A DNA stretch of 64,000 bases from Prochilodus magdalenae (Eukaryota; Chordata; Actinopteri; Characiformes; Prochilodontidae), in the NCBI GenBank assembly GCA_024036415.1, contig JAMWET010000651.1, positions 1-64,000 of the forward strand, in the 5' to 3' direction. The position numbers and the translations under genes were made by a program. The first letter of the stretch is position 1. The number at the start of each line of letters is the position of its first letter. Shown here in pieces: positions 25,089 to 35,124 of the stretch. Under the pieces are notes generated by a model that saw only the letters and a program-made list of their open reading frames with translations, ran no database searches and was not told the origin of the DNA.

Positions 25089-25218
25089 TGTTATCTCCAG
25101 GTCTGGCTGGCGGTGGAGGGGGTGAAGCATTACTGGCGGGAAGAGGCACCAAAGGAGCCACCGGAGAGAATGGAACCATGTCGAAAATGTCCGTGGGGAC
25201 CTTGGAATTGCCACCCCC
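25089..25218 (-). CDS. gulp1: gulp1 coding exon 8 (TDIFDMVPFSP, proline-rich)
   Basis: The exon is 130 nt, 43 codons plus one base. It begins GGGNSKVPTDIFDMVPFSPV and ends PPPPPARPGDN. TDIFDM(I/V)PFSP is the conserved C-terminal motif of GULP1, and the proline run matches the region reported to bind SH3-type partners. Acceptor TCTCTGCAG and donor GTGAGTC flank it; the leftover A joins GA of exon 9 to give Arg. An AT microsatellite lies about 20 nt 5' of the acceptor. The mirrored copy is at 2737-2876. Confidence 0.92.
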
Positions 25219-25504
25219 CTGCAGAGACAGAACATCGGGGAGATATATATATATATATATATATACATACACATACATACACTGTATATAGGTCTCATAG
25301 TGCTAGTCGATATTTTATAGTTTTATATAAAAAAAAGAAAAATGCATAGCAGAATATTAGGCCTTTTAATATTATCAAGGTTGAGTATGGTCAAATCTGA
25401 TGGGTAGAAATTATACAGACTGTCTTTCATTTTCGGTATTATGAATCTTGTCTATACCAACAATACATATATACATGTATATACACTGCAGCCATACATA
25501 CAGC

Positions 25505-25527
25505 GGGGGGGGGGGGGGGGGGGGGGG
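25505..25527 (+). repeat. Uninterrupted G23 run
   Basis: Twenty-three consecutive G on the plus strand. The mirrored position near 2466 has no C run at all, so the two arms disagree completely here. Confidence 0.9.
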
Positions 25528-25804
25528 CATTGGCTAACGAGCTGTGGAATGCTGTCATTTTATTGGCTCTCCACCAGAACATCAGCATTAATCAGTGCTT
25601 CCTGTACAGGCTGTGTAAGGTATGGTGGTGGTTTGGTTGGCACTTGATTTCACGCACTGAAGCTGGTTCTTCATTTGAACTCAAACCTGGAAAAGCAGAC
25701 TAAGAGCGGCTTGATCAGCGTTAATGGCGGCCATATTGTCACTCTATTAAATGAATGGTGAATATGGGCTTCTATGTTTATTTCTCTTACCCATTAAAAT
25801 CAAA

Positions 25805-26135
25805 CAGCTTTCACTCAATACCCACTTTATTAGGTACACCTGCTTTGTATTTGGGTCATTCTATCTTCTACCTATTCGGAATTCAATGCACATTTCTAAT
25901 TTGGACCTTAGACTAAAATCCCATTGCAGTTCCAATATAGCAGAACCATGTTTATCTTAATTCAATAAACGATTTAACATTTCCATTTTGGACACAGGGT
26001 TTAAAAACTCTGCTGGGAACGATCCAACACGGAAATGATATCTACTCAAGTGGTGGTCCCGTGGGAAACGTACAGCTTCAAGTAGACTACAAAACGTCCA
26101 GACCGAGTTCAACCACTTTAGGTGCACCTACTAGT
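25805..26135. mobile_element. MITE-like dispersed repeat with TAGGTGYACCTAA ends
   Basis: Right-arm partner of 1846-2190, in gulp1 intron 7. It begins CACTTTATTAGGTACACCTG and ends near TTTAGGTGCACCTACTAGTG. It is non-coding. Confidence 0.5.
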
Positions 26136-27036
26136 GGCCCAGCTGTTCAACTGCACCCAGAACAGCAATGACCAGTAGAATGGTATGGTCCTAAGGAGAA
26201 GCCACACATGAGCCTAAAGCCACCATGACACGTCAAGCATCAGCTAGAGGAGCATAAACCCTGTTTACTGGAGTGGGGGAGCTCCATTCAGTTCCAATGG
26301 GAGGAGTTGGAGTGGTGACAGTGGTCCAGAACTAATGATACAGCATCAGTACCAGACCTCCCTAATGCTCTTGTGTCCCAACTCTCCAACTAATTATGGT
26401 CTATTTGCAAGTGGATGGGATTTTGGCATCTGCCAACATAAACAACTATTCGCCAATTCCCTCATCAAAGTGTCCTCCTTGGTTTCCATTGGGTTAAGCA
26501 TGCACTGAAACTCTTTTGGTCCCAAACCAAGCCATCATTTATTCGCTAGGACACTCCACTAAGCCTCCCAATCCCTTTGGGGTGCAGTGTAGATGCCACA
26601 CAGACAGATCTGACCCAGTCCGAAAAAGAGAGAATGGGGGAAACCAGAGAGCAACAGGAAGTAAAGAAACACGGCTATTTTACTTGAGGCCGAGGGATCC
26701 CAGCTTCGGTGAGGGGCTTTGGTAGAGCAGGTTTGGCGGGAGGTGGGGTCAGAACCCCAGCGGAGAAGTTGGAGTCTGGAGAACTCATTGGCGTTAGTGT
26801 GACAGAAGAGATTTCTAGGCAGGAAAAGGATGTCAGGTTGTGACACCAGAAGAGAGAGGAAGGTCTCTGCAGCATATAGTCCTTGTTAGTAGAGTTAATG
26901 TGAAGCAGCTGCAGGGAAAAAAAAGAAGATCAGACAGATGGAGAAATTAAATACGGCAGAGAAGCACCGGAAGGGCACGAGGGCTCCCAAAGATATTGTT
27001 ACTGTGGTAGACAGGCACACGGCACGCAGCTCTTAC
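26136..27036. other. gulp1 intron 7 sequence, no gene seen
   Basis: Moderately GC-rich intron sequence with short purine runs. Open frames of 60-95 codons occur on both strands but show no family resemblance and are broken in the mirror copy. Confidence 0.6.
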
Positions 27037-27123
27037 AGGCGGGACTTGAGCAATCAGCAGCTGCTCCTCCAGCGCTTGCAGCTGTTTCTTCAATTCCGAA
27101 TTTTCCGTCTCCAGCTCTTGAAT
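27037..27123 (-). CDS. gulp1: gulp1 coding exon 7 (leucine-zipper segment)
   Basis: The exon is 87 nt, 29 codons: IQELETENSELKKQLQALEE followed by QLLIAQVPP. Heptad-spaced leucines and charged residues match the leucine zipper through which GULP1 self-associates (family knowledge). Acceptor CATCCTCACAG and donor GTAAGAG flank it, with only a 156-bp intron separating it from exon 6. The mirrored copy is at 872-960. Confidence 0.94.
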
Positions 27124-27279
27124 CTGTGAGGATGAGAGAGAGAAGTCAATTTTCCTCAAGACCCTGTAAACGAAGCAATTTCCAGGATGTGAAAAGGTGG
27201 ATACTACGTGACGGTGCAGCTGTCTTGGCTGACTACAACACGGAGAAACCGCTTTAGAGTGATTTCCAGGGAAGCGTAC

Positions 27280-27396
27280 TCTTTTCTGCAGGGTTCCTAT
27301 TTGTTTCCGTGTCTCTACATCTTTCCCTCCTGACTCCAGGAACTTCTTGTAGGCCAGATCAAACGCCTGGCCAATGGTCAAAGTGATCTCCTCCGC
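27280..27396 (-). CDS. gulp1: gulp1 coding exon 6 (end of PTB domain)
   Basis: The exon is 117 nt, 39 codons: AEEITLTIGQAFDLAYKKFL, ESGGKDVETRKQIGTLQKR. The C-terminal PTB helix (TIGQAFDLAY) is unmistakable. Acceptor TTTCCAG and donor GTACGC flank it. The reading frame is open here on the minus strand. A mirrored copy at 583-705 on the plus strand has about six extra bases and several local indels that destroy the frame, so this copy is taken as genuine. Confidence 0.95.
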
Positions 27397-27439
27397 CTGG
27401 AAAGCCCAAAAAACACAGAAAGTTAATATTACATATTAC

Positions 27440-27885
27440 ATCAAACTACACCCATCATATAAGGAATAGCTGCACCCAGAAGGAGGTGTGGGATTGCAGT
27501 ATGGAAGATAAAGGTGACCAGGATCAATAACTGATCAATTAAGACTGATGTGATCAATATTTATTGAGCTACACATACAGAAGCCTGTCTCTCAGTATGG
27601 TGTCAGGCTAACACAACACGCCAGACGGGTATGGAGGTGTAGAGGTTCCTAATGGTGCCCTGTGATAATCCATCCCATGCAGCTTGAACATCCTCACACA
27701 GTTCCTGCAGATGGTGCGGTAGGGGTGGAGGTGGAGGGACACCAGGTCTTCTGGATGTGTGACAACAGACTGTGCTGACCACGGTGCCTCCACACACGGA
27801 TTCGTTGGGCGTCTCCACCAAGACTAAAGCGGGACTCGTCACTGAAGATGACCCGCTGCCATTCTTTGGCAGCAATTAATTTAAG
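27440..27885 (-). mobile_element. Tc1-like element, 3' half (transposase remnant)
   Basis: On the minus strand this copy reads SDESRFSLGG-type catalytic sequence (in frame fragments), RVWRHRG-like codons, HLQELCEDVQAAWDGLS and then the 3' tail, ending at a terminal repeat around TAGCTGCACCCAGAAGGA. The N-terminal half is missing and replaced upstream by a fragment of a different Tc1. It sits in gulp1 intron 5, close to exon 6, and is not expected to be functional. Confidence 0.8.
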
Positions 27886-28235
27886 TCCTCAGCCACAAAT
27901 CCAAATTTTACTGAGATCTGGACTCTGACTCGGCCACTCCGGTATATTAACGGTGTTGTTCCGCCATTCCTGTGGAGCTGTGGCTGTCTGCTTGGGGTCA
28001 CGGCGGTGCTGGAAGATAAATCTTCCCCCGAGGCTCGGGTTTCTTGCAGACCGCATGCTGTTTTCCTCCCTGCATTCATTCCAGCCTCTACACTCACAAA
28101 CCTCCCGGGGCCTACTGCAGAGAACCTCCCCACAGCATGACGCTGCCACCACCATGCTCCACAGCGGGGGGTTGGGGATGGGGGGGATTGGTTATATTAA
28201 CATGATGTGAAAGCCACTTAGTTTGATGGCTAAAA
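27886..28235 (-). mobile_element. Fragment of a second Tc1-like transposase
   Basis: Minus-strand frames give HRRDPKQTATAPQEWRNNTV then NIPEWPSQSPDLS, the block around the second catalytic Asp of Tc1 transposases (typically DNDPKHT ... WPSQSPDLNPIE). Upstream pieces resemble HGGGSVMLWG with shifts. It abuts the 27440-27885 element directly, producing a chimeric junction at the same point in both arms. Confidence 0.75.
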
Positions 28236-28404
28236 GCTCTCTCAGTGGACCATAAACATTCCTCTAGCTGACTTCAGAGTCTTCCTCATGCCTTCTGGCC
28301 AACGAGTCATGAGGTCATAGTGAGTTTTGTCTAAAGGTGACTCTCCTATTGACACTCTCCCATAGCTCCAACTAGGGAAGCACAGGGCAAACAGCTGTAG
28401 CGTC

Positions 28405-29095
28405 TTCACTTCATAGCTCATCTGCTGTGGACAGTCCAGTGTCTGTCATGCTCTAGTCCTTCATCAGAGGTCACAGGATGCTGCCCACAGGCTGTGCCCA
28501 CAGGCTGTGCCAACAGGATGCTGCCCAAAAGGACGCTGTTAGCTGGACAGTTCTGGTTGGTGGACAACTCTCGGTCCACCAGTGAAACTGAGGTGTCCAG
28601 CAGCACTGCTGAGTCTGATCCACTCACACAGTGTCGCTTCAGTGCTGAGACGGATCCACCACCCACATACAGTCAGAGACGATAGCTCATCTGCTGTGGA
28701 CAGCCCAGTGTCTGCCATGCTCTAGTCCTTCATCAGAGGTCACAGGATGTTGCCCACAGGCTGTGCCCACAGGACACTGCCAACCGGACGCTGCCCAAAA
28801 GGGCACCGTTAGCTGGACAGTTCTGGTTGGTGGACAACTCTTGGTCAAGCAGTGACACTGAGGTGTCCAGCAGCACTGCTGTGTCTGATCCCCTCCCACA
28901 ATGTCAGTGCTGAGAATGATCCACCACCCATATAATACCTGCTCTGTGGTGGTCCTGTGGGGGTCCGGACCATTGAAGAACAGGGTAATACAGTATACAG
29001 AGAAACAGATGGACTACAGTCTGGACCTGTAGAACTAGAGAGTGTCCTATATGGTCAGTGGAGCTGATAGAATGGACAGTCAGTGGAGAGACATA
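28405..29095. mobile_element. Two tandem partial copies of the 14-bp-minisatellite MITE
   Basis: The segment from 28414 to 28683 is repeated from 28684 onwards (both start TAGCTCATCTGCTGTGGACA). The second copy extends farther, to CATTGAAGAACAGGGTAATA and the outer arm at 29095. Each has only a few 14-bp units. Located in gulp1 intron 5. Confidence 0.8.
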
Positions 29096-29464
29096 TGATT
29101 GGTGCATATTGTATATGGTTACTGTCTGTAAATCAGATGTATATGATCTGTATACTGGATATAATACGAGACAGGCACCAAGTAACCTTCCAGATCACCT
29201 ATATAACATAAAACATTGGGTAATGTTGATTGACAATGGATATTAAACATTATTCCATAAAGAGTTGAGGCCCTGTATAGTGCTGTTCAAGCCCCTGCAG
29301 GCTGTAACAGGTATTATCTCTGTGACCAGTCCTTATACTGTCATAGCTACACTGTAAAACAACGCAACGCCAGCATTAAGGCTTCTACAGCACCATCAGC
29401 CTGACCGCAGTAGCTCCGTTGGTCTGCGGAGGCTGCCGCATCGCCATAAGTGCATTTCCCTTAC

Positions 29465-29602
29465 GCATTTTTCACTGTCGAACACGTAGCAGAGGTGTTT
29501 ATTGGACTCCGAGTCTTTGCAGATGAATGTGAATATCCTCTTGTCTGTTTTATCATCTGCGCAGAACGATATCCGGTGCAACTGGCAATTGTGCTGCACT
29601 TC
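29465..29602 (-). CDS. gulp1: gulp1 coding exon 5 (PTB domain)
   Basis: The exon is 138 nt, 46 codons: [46 protein letters not shown]. It is essentially identical to the mammalian protein across the PTB beta strands that form the NPXY-peptide groove. Acceptor CTTTATAG lies just above 29602 and donor GTAAGG follows the Cys codon. No indels are seen, in contrast to the degraded exon copies nearer the palindrome axis, so sequence quality is good here. Confidence 0.96.
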
Positions 29603-29666
29603 CTATAAAGAGAACGAGAGGGTCTTTGGATAAACCCGAAGAACAAGACAGACAAGCAGGTGATCT

Positions 29667-29926
29667 ATAGCGTCGCCGCCCAAAGAAAAACAGGCATCTC
29701 CAAAACGGAAACTTTACAGGAGAGGCCAAAAACTTCATTTAACTGAATGGAAGTCAATGGAACCAGACGTCTTTCCAAGCAGTTTTTGGACATTTCTGTT
29801 GGGCCACTCTTCATGGAATTCCCACACAGTGTAAACAGCAGGTCATGTGATCAAATGAATAATAAAAGTAAAAATCAACAAAATTGGGGATACATGGTTT
29901 TCTTTGGACAGCCACGATATACAAGT
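29667..29926. mobile_element. ~250-bp MITE with CCAAAGAAAAAC / TTTTCTTTGGACAG ends
   Basis: Terminal inverted sequence GCCCAAAGAAAAACAGGCAT at the left and GGTTTTCTTTGGACAGCCAC at the right, with a conserved centre TGGAAGTCAATGGAACCAGA and CACAGTGTAAACAGCAG. Non-coding. Further copies are at 48147, 48681, 54132 and 57640. Confidence 0.8.
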
Positions 29927-30203
29927 TATGGGGATCACATCTACAGGTATACAGTATGTCCAAAAGTATCCAGACACCCCTCACAATTAGCACATACTGC
30001 TACATTCAGTTGGGTGTTGTAGTGAGCTTGTATAATTTCCATAGAGAAGCTCATATGAATAGAATGGGATGGTCCGGAGTAGCTGCACATGAGCTTATGG
30101 TCAATGCAAAGTGTCAGACAGAGGGGCATTAGCCCCGCCCAAGATTGGGCACAGTTATGTTTAATAGGGTTCTATACTGAACATAGAGAAATCATGCGCA
30201 AAC

Positions 30204-30302
30204 CTTCGTCTTAGGATCCAATATCTTCACACCGTAGATGGAAATCTGTAATTCCACTTTAGGAATCTTCTGTCCTTCCGATTTCTTAATGTGTCGTTGA
30301 AA
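30204..30302 (-). CDS. gulp1: gulp1 coding exon 4 (PTB domain core)
   Basis: The exon is 99 nt, 33 codons in phase 0: [15 protein letters not shown], then [18 protein letters not shown]. These are central PTB beta strands, and [12 protein letters not shown] is characteristic of the CED-6/GULP branch. Acceptor TTCCATAG and donor GTTTGC flank it; the donor is weaker than consensus. The frame is intact and joins exons 3 and 5 without leftover bases. The intron 5' of it holds the TG-rich microsatellite. Confidence 0.95.
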
Positions 30303-30551
30303 CTATGGAACCAGAAAGACAGGCCAATCAATAAAACAGTCAATAAGGCACCCAGCCGCCCAACACCACTCCACAGGTCAGTATATTTATATATGCATTT
30401 ATAGGGCTTAGAAGATGAATAAATGAATAAATAAATGAATGAATGAAAAAACAAACATAAAGGAAGATGAATGAATAAATGGATAAAAAACAAACAAACA
30501 AAAAAGAATGAATGGTTATTTTGCACACTTAACTTAACTGAACTGTTGGTT

Positions 30552-30865
30552 GTGTGTGTGTGTGTGTGTGTGTGATGGTTGTGTGTGTTTGTTGTGTGTG
30601 TGTGTATGTGTGTGTGTGTGTGTGATGGTTGTGTGTGTGTGTGTGTGATGGTTGTGCGTGTGTGTTGGTTGTGTGTGTGTGTATGTGTTGGTTGTGTGTG
30701 TGTGTTGGTTGTGTGTGTGTGTGTGTGTGTGATGGTTGTGTGTGTTTGTTGTGTGTGTGTGTATGTGTGTGTGTGTGTGTGATGGTTGTGTGTGTGTGTG
30801 TGTGATGGTTGTGCGTGTGTGTTGGTTGTGTGTGTGTGTATGTGTTGGTTGTGTGTGTGTGTTGG

Positions 30866-30898
<33 letters not shown>

Positions 30899-30905
30899 GG
30901 TTGTG
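30552..30905. repeat. TG microsatellite containing a 157-bp tandem duplication
   Basis: (TG)n with GATGGTT, TTTGTT and GCGTGTG interruptions. The interruption pattern from about 30570 recurs 157 bp later, so a complex block was duplicated as a unit. It lies in gulp1 intron 3. Open frames of C/V or T/H repeats here are not genes. Confidence 0.92.
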
Positions 30906-31267
30906 TCATTTTGCGTTTCGTGAAAGGGGGTGGGCACAATCATGGTCTCCCTGTACACCTGTGCTGCACTAAATGCCTTGATGGTAGCCTCTCACTCATA
31001 AGTTTGTAGGTTCTTGTTAAAGTGGAGGCTCTCAGGGAGAACTGGATCTCCACTTAGCTGTTACTCATTAGCTCTTCTGCGAGCACTGTCCGGTGTAGTC
31101 CGCCGTGGGTCGATTTAAAAGCCATTTGAAAGATGTATTAGAATGTCATAGCAACATGCAGCGATGCTATTCAGGGTCAATTTGATAAGGTGCATTAAAA
31201 CCCTTAGTGACATAAACGCATCATCAGCACGTTAACACCACTAGTATTTATTTAAGCACTCATTTAT

Positions 31268-31330
31268 TATAGTCTCTCTCTCTCTCCCTCGCTCTCTCTC
31301 TCTCTCTCTCTTTTTCAACTTTCTCTCTTT
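31268..31330. repeat. CT microsatellite
   Basis: Interrupted (CT)n run on the plus strand, in gulp1 intron 3. Confidence 0.85.
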
Positions 31331-31533
31331 TTCTACTTTCAACAGGCTTCCAACAACGAACCACTACAACAACGTAAACAGATCTGCAATTATAACGCGC
31401 CATTGACCAAGCATGTTGAGGGCAGTTGGGGTGGCACTGCTGGCACCGCAGACAGCTCAAGAACAGATGTTCCAAAGCGTCTGCCAACGTGCAGGACTGG
31501 TGTATCCAGAGCTGTGGTTAAATGTGTACTGAC

Positions 31534-31605
31534 CTTCAGCTTTCGAACGGCGTCCTTCACCACTTCTGTTCCCTTGGGCTGCTCAACCTCAGTGTTCCCT
31601 AGAAA
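31534..31605 (-). CDS. gulp1: gulp1 coding exon 3 (PTB domain)
   Basis: The exon is 72 nt, 24 codons in phase 0, and encodes [20 protein letters not shown] followed by RKLK. FLG(S/N)TEV is the hallmark first strand of the PTB fold, and the next residues form helix 1. Acceptor TCTTCAG precedes the Phe codon and donor GTCAGTAC follows the last Lys. It matches mammalian GULP1 except for Asn in place of Ser and Lys in place of Arg. A dispersed MITE copy begins some 25 nt upstream of the acceptor. Confidence 0.95.
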
Positions 31606-31627
31606 CTGAAGACAACAAGGTCCATTA

Positions 31628-32440
31628 GACGACATGCAGGACCACCGTTTCTCTGTATACTGTATTACCCTGTTCTTCAATGGAAGGACCCCCACAGGAC
31701 CACCACAGAGCAGGTATGATGTGGGTGGTGGATCATTCTCAGCACTGCAGTGACACTGACGTGGTGGTGGTGTGTTAGTGAGTGTGGTGCTGGTGTGAGT
31801 GGATCAGACACAGCAGTGCTGCTGGAGTGTTTAGACACTGTGTCCACTCACTGTCCACTCTATAAGACACTCCTACCTTGCTGGTCCACCTTGTTGATGG
31901 ACAGTCAGAGACGATAGCTCATCTGCTGCTGCACAGTGCAGTGTTGGTCATCCACTAGTCCTTCATCAGGGGTCACAGGACGCTGCCCCACAGGACGCTG
32001 GCCACAGGACGCTGCCCACAGGTTGCTGCCCACAGGACACTGCCCACAGGATGCTGCCCACAGGACGCTGCCCACAGGACACTGCTCACAGGACGCTGCC
32101 CACAGGACGCTGCCCACAGGACGCTGCCCACAGGACGCTGCTAGCTGCATAGTTCTGGTTAGTGGACGACTCTCAGTCAAGCTGAGGTGTCCAGCAGGAC
32201 TGCTGTGTCTGATCCACTCACACCAGCACCACACACACTAACACCCCACCACCACGTCAGTGTCACTGCAGTTCTGAGAATGATCCACCACCTGCTCCCT
32301 CTGTGGTGGTCCTGTGGGGGTCCTGACCATTGAAGAACAGGGTAATACAGTATACAGAGAAACAGATGGACTACAGTCTGGACCTGTAGAGCTACAGAGT
32401 GCCCTATAAGGCCAGTGGAGTTGATAAATGGACAATGCAT
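31628..32440. mobile_element. Foldback MITE with a 14-bp minisatellite, best copy
   Basis: The outer arms mirror each other: CTGTATTACCCTGTTCTTCA at 31660 and its complement near 32335, both continuing to the AGAAACAGATGG block. The centre holds about 12 units of GCTGCCCACAGGAC. It is located just upstream of exon 3 in gulp1 intron 2. Confidence 0.87.
31970..32140. repeat. 14-bp minisatellite (GCTGCCCACAGGAC)n inside a MITE
   Basis: About 12 tandem copies of the 14-bp unit with occasional substitutions (GGTTGCTG, CACTG, GATGCTG). The same unit occurs in the other MITE copies with different counts. Confidence 0.93.
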
Positions 32441-33334
32441 GTAGATACAAGGAGCCCATACATAACACTGACAGGTTAACACATAGCGTTAGATTTACAG
32501 AAGCTGTTTTAATATTCAACTCAACATTAATCCAACACCTCACAAAGCAAATCCCACCGCTGCAGCCATGTCGTACTCCACTGTGCACCATCCACCCAGC
32601 ACAATTATAATTTCAAAGTTCAGAGAAAGCTTTTAAAGCTCCTTTGATAACTCCGATAGTGAAGACCCGTCCCTCTGCCTGGTGTGGCTTCGTGAAACAG
32701 ACTTGAAAGAGTCTGAAAGGGCAGTGCTGCAGCTAGCGCCCGACAGATGGACATGTAGCCGCTCCATGTGGTCAGGCGTCTGTCTAGGCACACAGTGTTG
32801 CTAAACAAACACTGCCGGCTTTTTCCGCACACTCAATCCATGCCTTCCTCCCTAAAGGGAAAGAAATTGGGCCCTGCACTCCCAACTCCGAAGCATTCCA
32901 GCCCATTTCCGCCAGGCATCTGCCAGAGAGGTTGCAGTTCTCCGCCTTGGCCACTGTGCGCTGCTGTTGCACTCCTCAGAAAGGCAGTTCAGCCTTTTCA
33001 CTGGGCACTCTCAGGCGTTCCCTCAGTGGACCTCTGCCTCCTTTTACTTCATAACGCTGATGTATAGTGAGATTACTGGGTCAGTTGTACATCTCAGCAT
33101 CGACATCTTTATGGAGAAGGGAGAGAGGAAAGGTGGAGCTATGGAGGTGGGTGGGGGGCGGGTCTAACCTTTCACCCTTTATTGTTCCCTCCCAGCTCAA
33201 CACAGAGTATCAACACTGCACCCACAGTGAGACAGCAGTAGGTCTGTTAACAGTGTTAACTCCAGTACACGGACTGGATTTGATGGCATTCTGCTGCTGG
33301 AATAGCAGAGAAGAGGTTAAACCATGAGCTGAAT
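32441..33334. other. gulp1 intron 2 sequence, no gene seen
   Basis: GC-moderate intron sequence between the MITE and the polypurine block. Open frames of 60-117 codons show no recognisable family. Confidence 0.5.
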
Positions 33335-33534
33335 GAGGAGAAGAAGAGAAAAACAAAGAAGAGGAAGAAGAAGAAGAAGAAAAAGAAGAAGAAAAAAAAG
33401 AAGAGGAAGAAAAAGAATAGGAGAAGAATAGAAAGAAGAGGAAGAAAAGGTAGAAGAAGAAGAAATAGAAAAAGAAGAAGAAGAAGAGGAAAACAGGTAG
33501 AAGAGGAAGAAGAAGTAGAAGAGAAAGAACAAGT

Positions 33535-33566
<32 letters not shown>

Positions 33567-33991
33567 AAGAGGAAAAAAGAGGAGAAGAAGGAGAAAGAAA
33601 AGAATAGGAGGAAGAGGATGGGAAAGAAGAAGAGGAGGAGGAAGAAGAAGAAGAGGAAAAAGAGGAAGAAGAAGAAGAAAGAGGAGAAGAAGAAGAAGAG
33701 GAAGAAGTAGTAGAAGAGGAAGAAGAAGAAGAAGAAGAAGAAGAAAGAGGTAAAGAAGAGGAAGAAAAGGTAGAAGAAGAAGAAGAAGTAGAAAAAGAAG
33801 ATGAAGAAGAAGAGGAAAACAGGTAGAAGAGGAAGAAGAAGTAGAAGAGAAAGAACAAGTGTAAGAAGAAGAAGAAGAAGAAGAAGAAAGAGTAGAAGAA
33901 GAAGAAAGAGGAGAATAGGAGGAAGAGGATGGGAAAGAAAAAGAGGAGGAGGAGGAAGAAGAAGAAGAAGAAGAAGAAGAGGAAAACGGGT

Positions 33992-34022
<31 letters not shown>

Positions 34023-34212
34023 AAAGAACAAGTGTAAGAAGAAGAGGAAAAAGAAGAAGAAGAAGAAGAAGGCAGAGGAGAAGAAGAAGAAGAGGAAGAA
34101 GTAGTAGAAGAGGAAGAAGAAGAAGAAGAAGAAAGAGAAGAACAGGAGGAAGAGGACGGGAAAGAAGAAGAGGAGGAGGAAGAAGAAGAAGAAGAGGAGG
34201 TGGAGGAAGATT
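33335..34212 (+). repeat. Polypurine (GAA/GGA) block 1 with higher-order repeat
   Basis: About 0.88 kb almost purely of A and G on the plus strand, mainly GAA and GGA triplets. A landmark GAAAGAACAAGTGTAAGAAG recurs near 33522, 33848 and 34022, showing duplication of longer segments as well as triplets. Long mirror-symmetric purine tracts of this kind can form triplex (H-)DNA. Poly-K/E/R and poly-S/F/L frames here are composition artefacts. Confidence 0.95.
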
Positions 34213-35090
34213 GAGAGTGTTCCACGTCACCAGCGCTGGTGAACAGAGGGGGGGCCTGTGTAAATGAGGGCTTGGTGCACTCCTGCTGTAAGCACGGGGG
34301 TCCTGCTATAACGCGCCCGCTGCACGTGAGCACGCTGATGGTGGATGGTGTCCAGTGTCCGAGGTCACGCTGACCGTGGAGGCACAGCCTTAGAAACAGC
34401 CGTGATAGATACATCTCAGTGCGCAGAGTGGACAGCTCAAGCTCCCCATTACTGCTCCCTCCTGGGCTCCTGAGAGGGGCTCTGGCTTCAGCTGCGCTGT
34501 CCCACTTCATCCATCACCTGCTCCCGTGGCAGAGGAGCTTTTTTCAAGCACCCACTGACTTGTACTACCGCAGGCTCACGTCCCCACGTCCCCACGTCCC
34601 CGTACAGGACAAGGGTGAAGGAACCACACACCCAGCGGGACAGGTTCTATATAGACCACTGATGATGTAGTGCTAAGCGTTATCTTCACCTCAAAGAAAC
34701 CCTTCAACCCCGGATAGAACCGGTTCTGCTGGGTGTGTTGTTCCTTTATGCTTGAAGAACCTCTTTCACTGGAGAGTCACTAGAGAACAACCACAAGTCG
34801 TCTTACCCAGCGTTCTCTCCCCTAATGAACCATCACTGTCTATCAGGCCTGGAGGACACTGGTCTTCACCAGCGTCTGACCTTTAATACACTAGCTACTA
34901 TCAGAACATCAGAGAACCTTCAGAGGTCTCATAACAACCATTCGGTACTAGCTAAGCAAACACAATCCGGTCACCATCAGCCCGCATCTTGTATTAACGA
35001 TTGGAGAGGTAAACCACTCCATCCTGTCCTCTTCAAAAATCTTAAAGTCTAGATCTTAGCACTCTTGGAGCATTTCTATTGGTCCAAGCA
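34213..35090. other. Unique spacer between the two polypurine blocks
   Basis: GC-richer, low-copy sequence separating the purine blocks. The part around 34640-34800 (GTTCTATATAGACC, GAACCTCTTTCACTGGA) resembles a dispersed fish repeat with TTC-rich GAACC motifs. No exon is recognised. Confidence 0.5.
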
Positions 35091-35093
35091 TCT

Positions 35094-35124
<31 letters not shown>

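Larger units (their letters stand above)
14087..27900 (-). repeat. Right arm of the giant inverted repeat
   Basis: Mirror of the left arm. At the axis, GTTGCTTGTTGGTT runs directly into AACCAAACAAGCAAC with only a few AT bases between. The right arm becomes cleaner away from the axis: exons 6-8 are in frame here, whereas exon 9, closer to the axis, is damaged. The right end of the duplication cannot be seen because its partner would lie left of base 1. Confidence 0.93.

Noticed and set aside
30227..30958. 243-codon T/H-rich frame
   Set aside because: Reading of the TG/CA microsatellite. Only the part overlapping gulp1 exon 4 is coding, in a different frame.
33210..34510. Long S/F/L-rich and K/E/R-rich open frames over the purine blocks
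   Set aside because: Homopurine-homopyrimidine DNA lacks stops in several frames at once; overlapping frames on both strands show composition, not genes.
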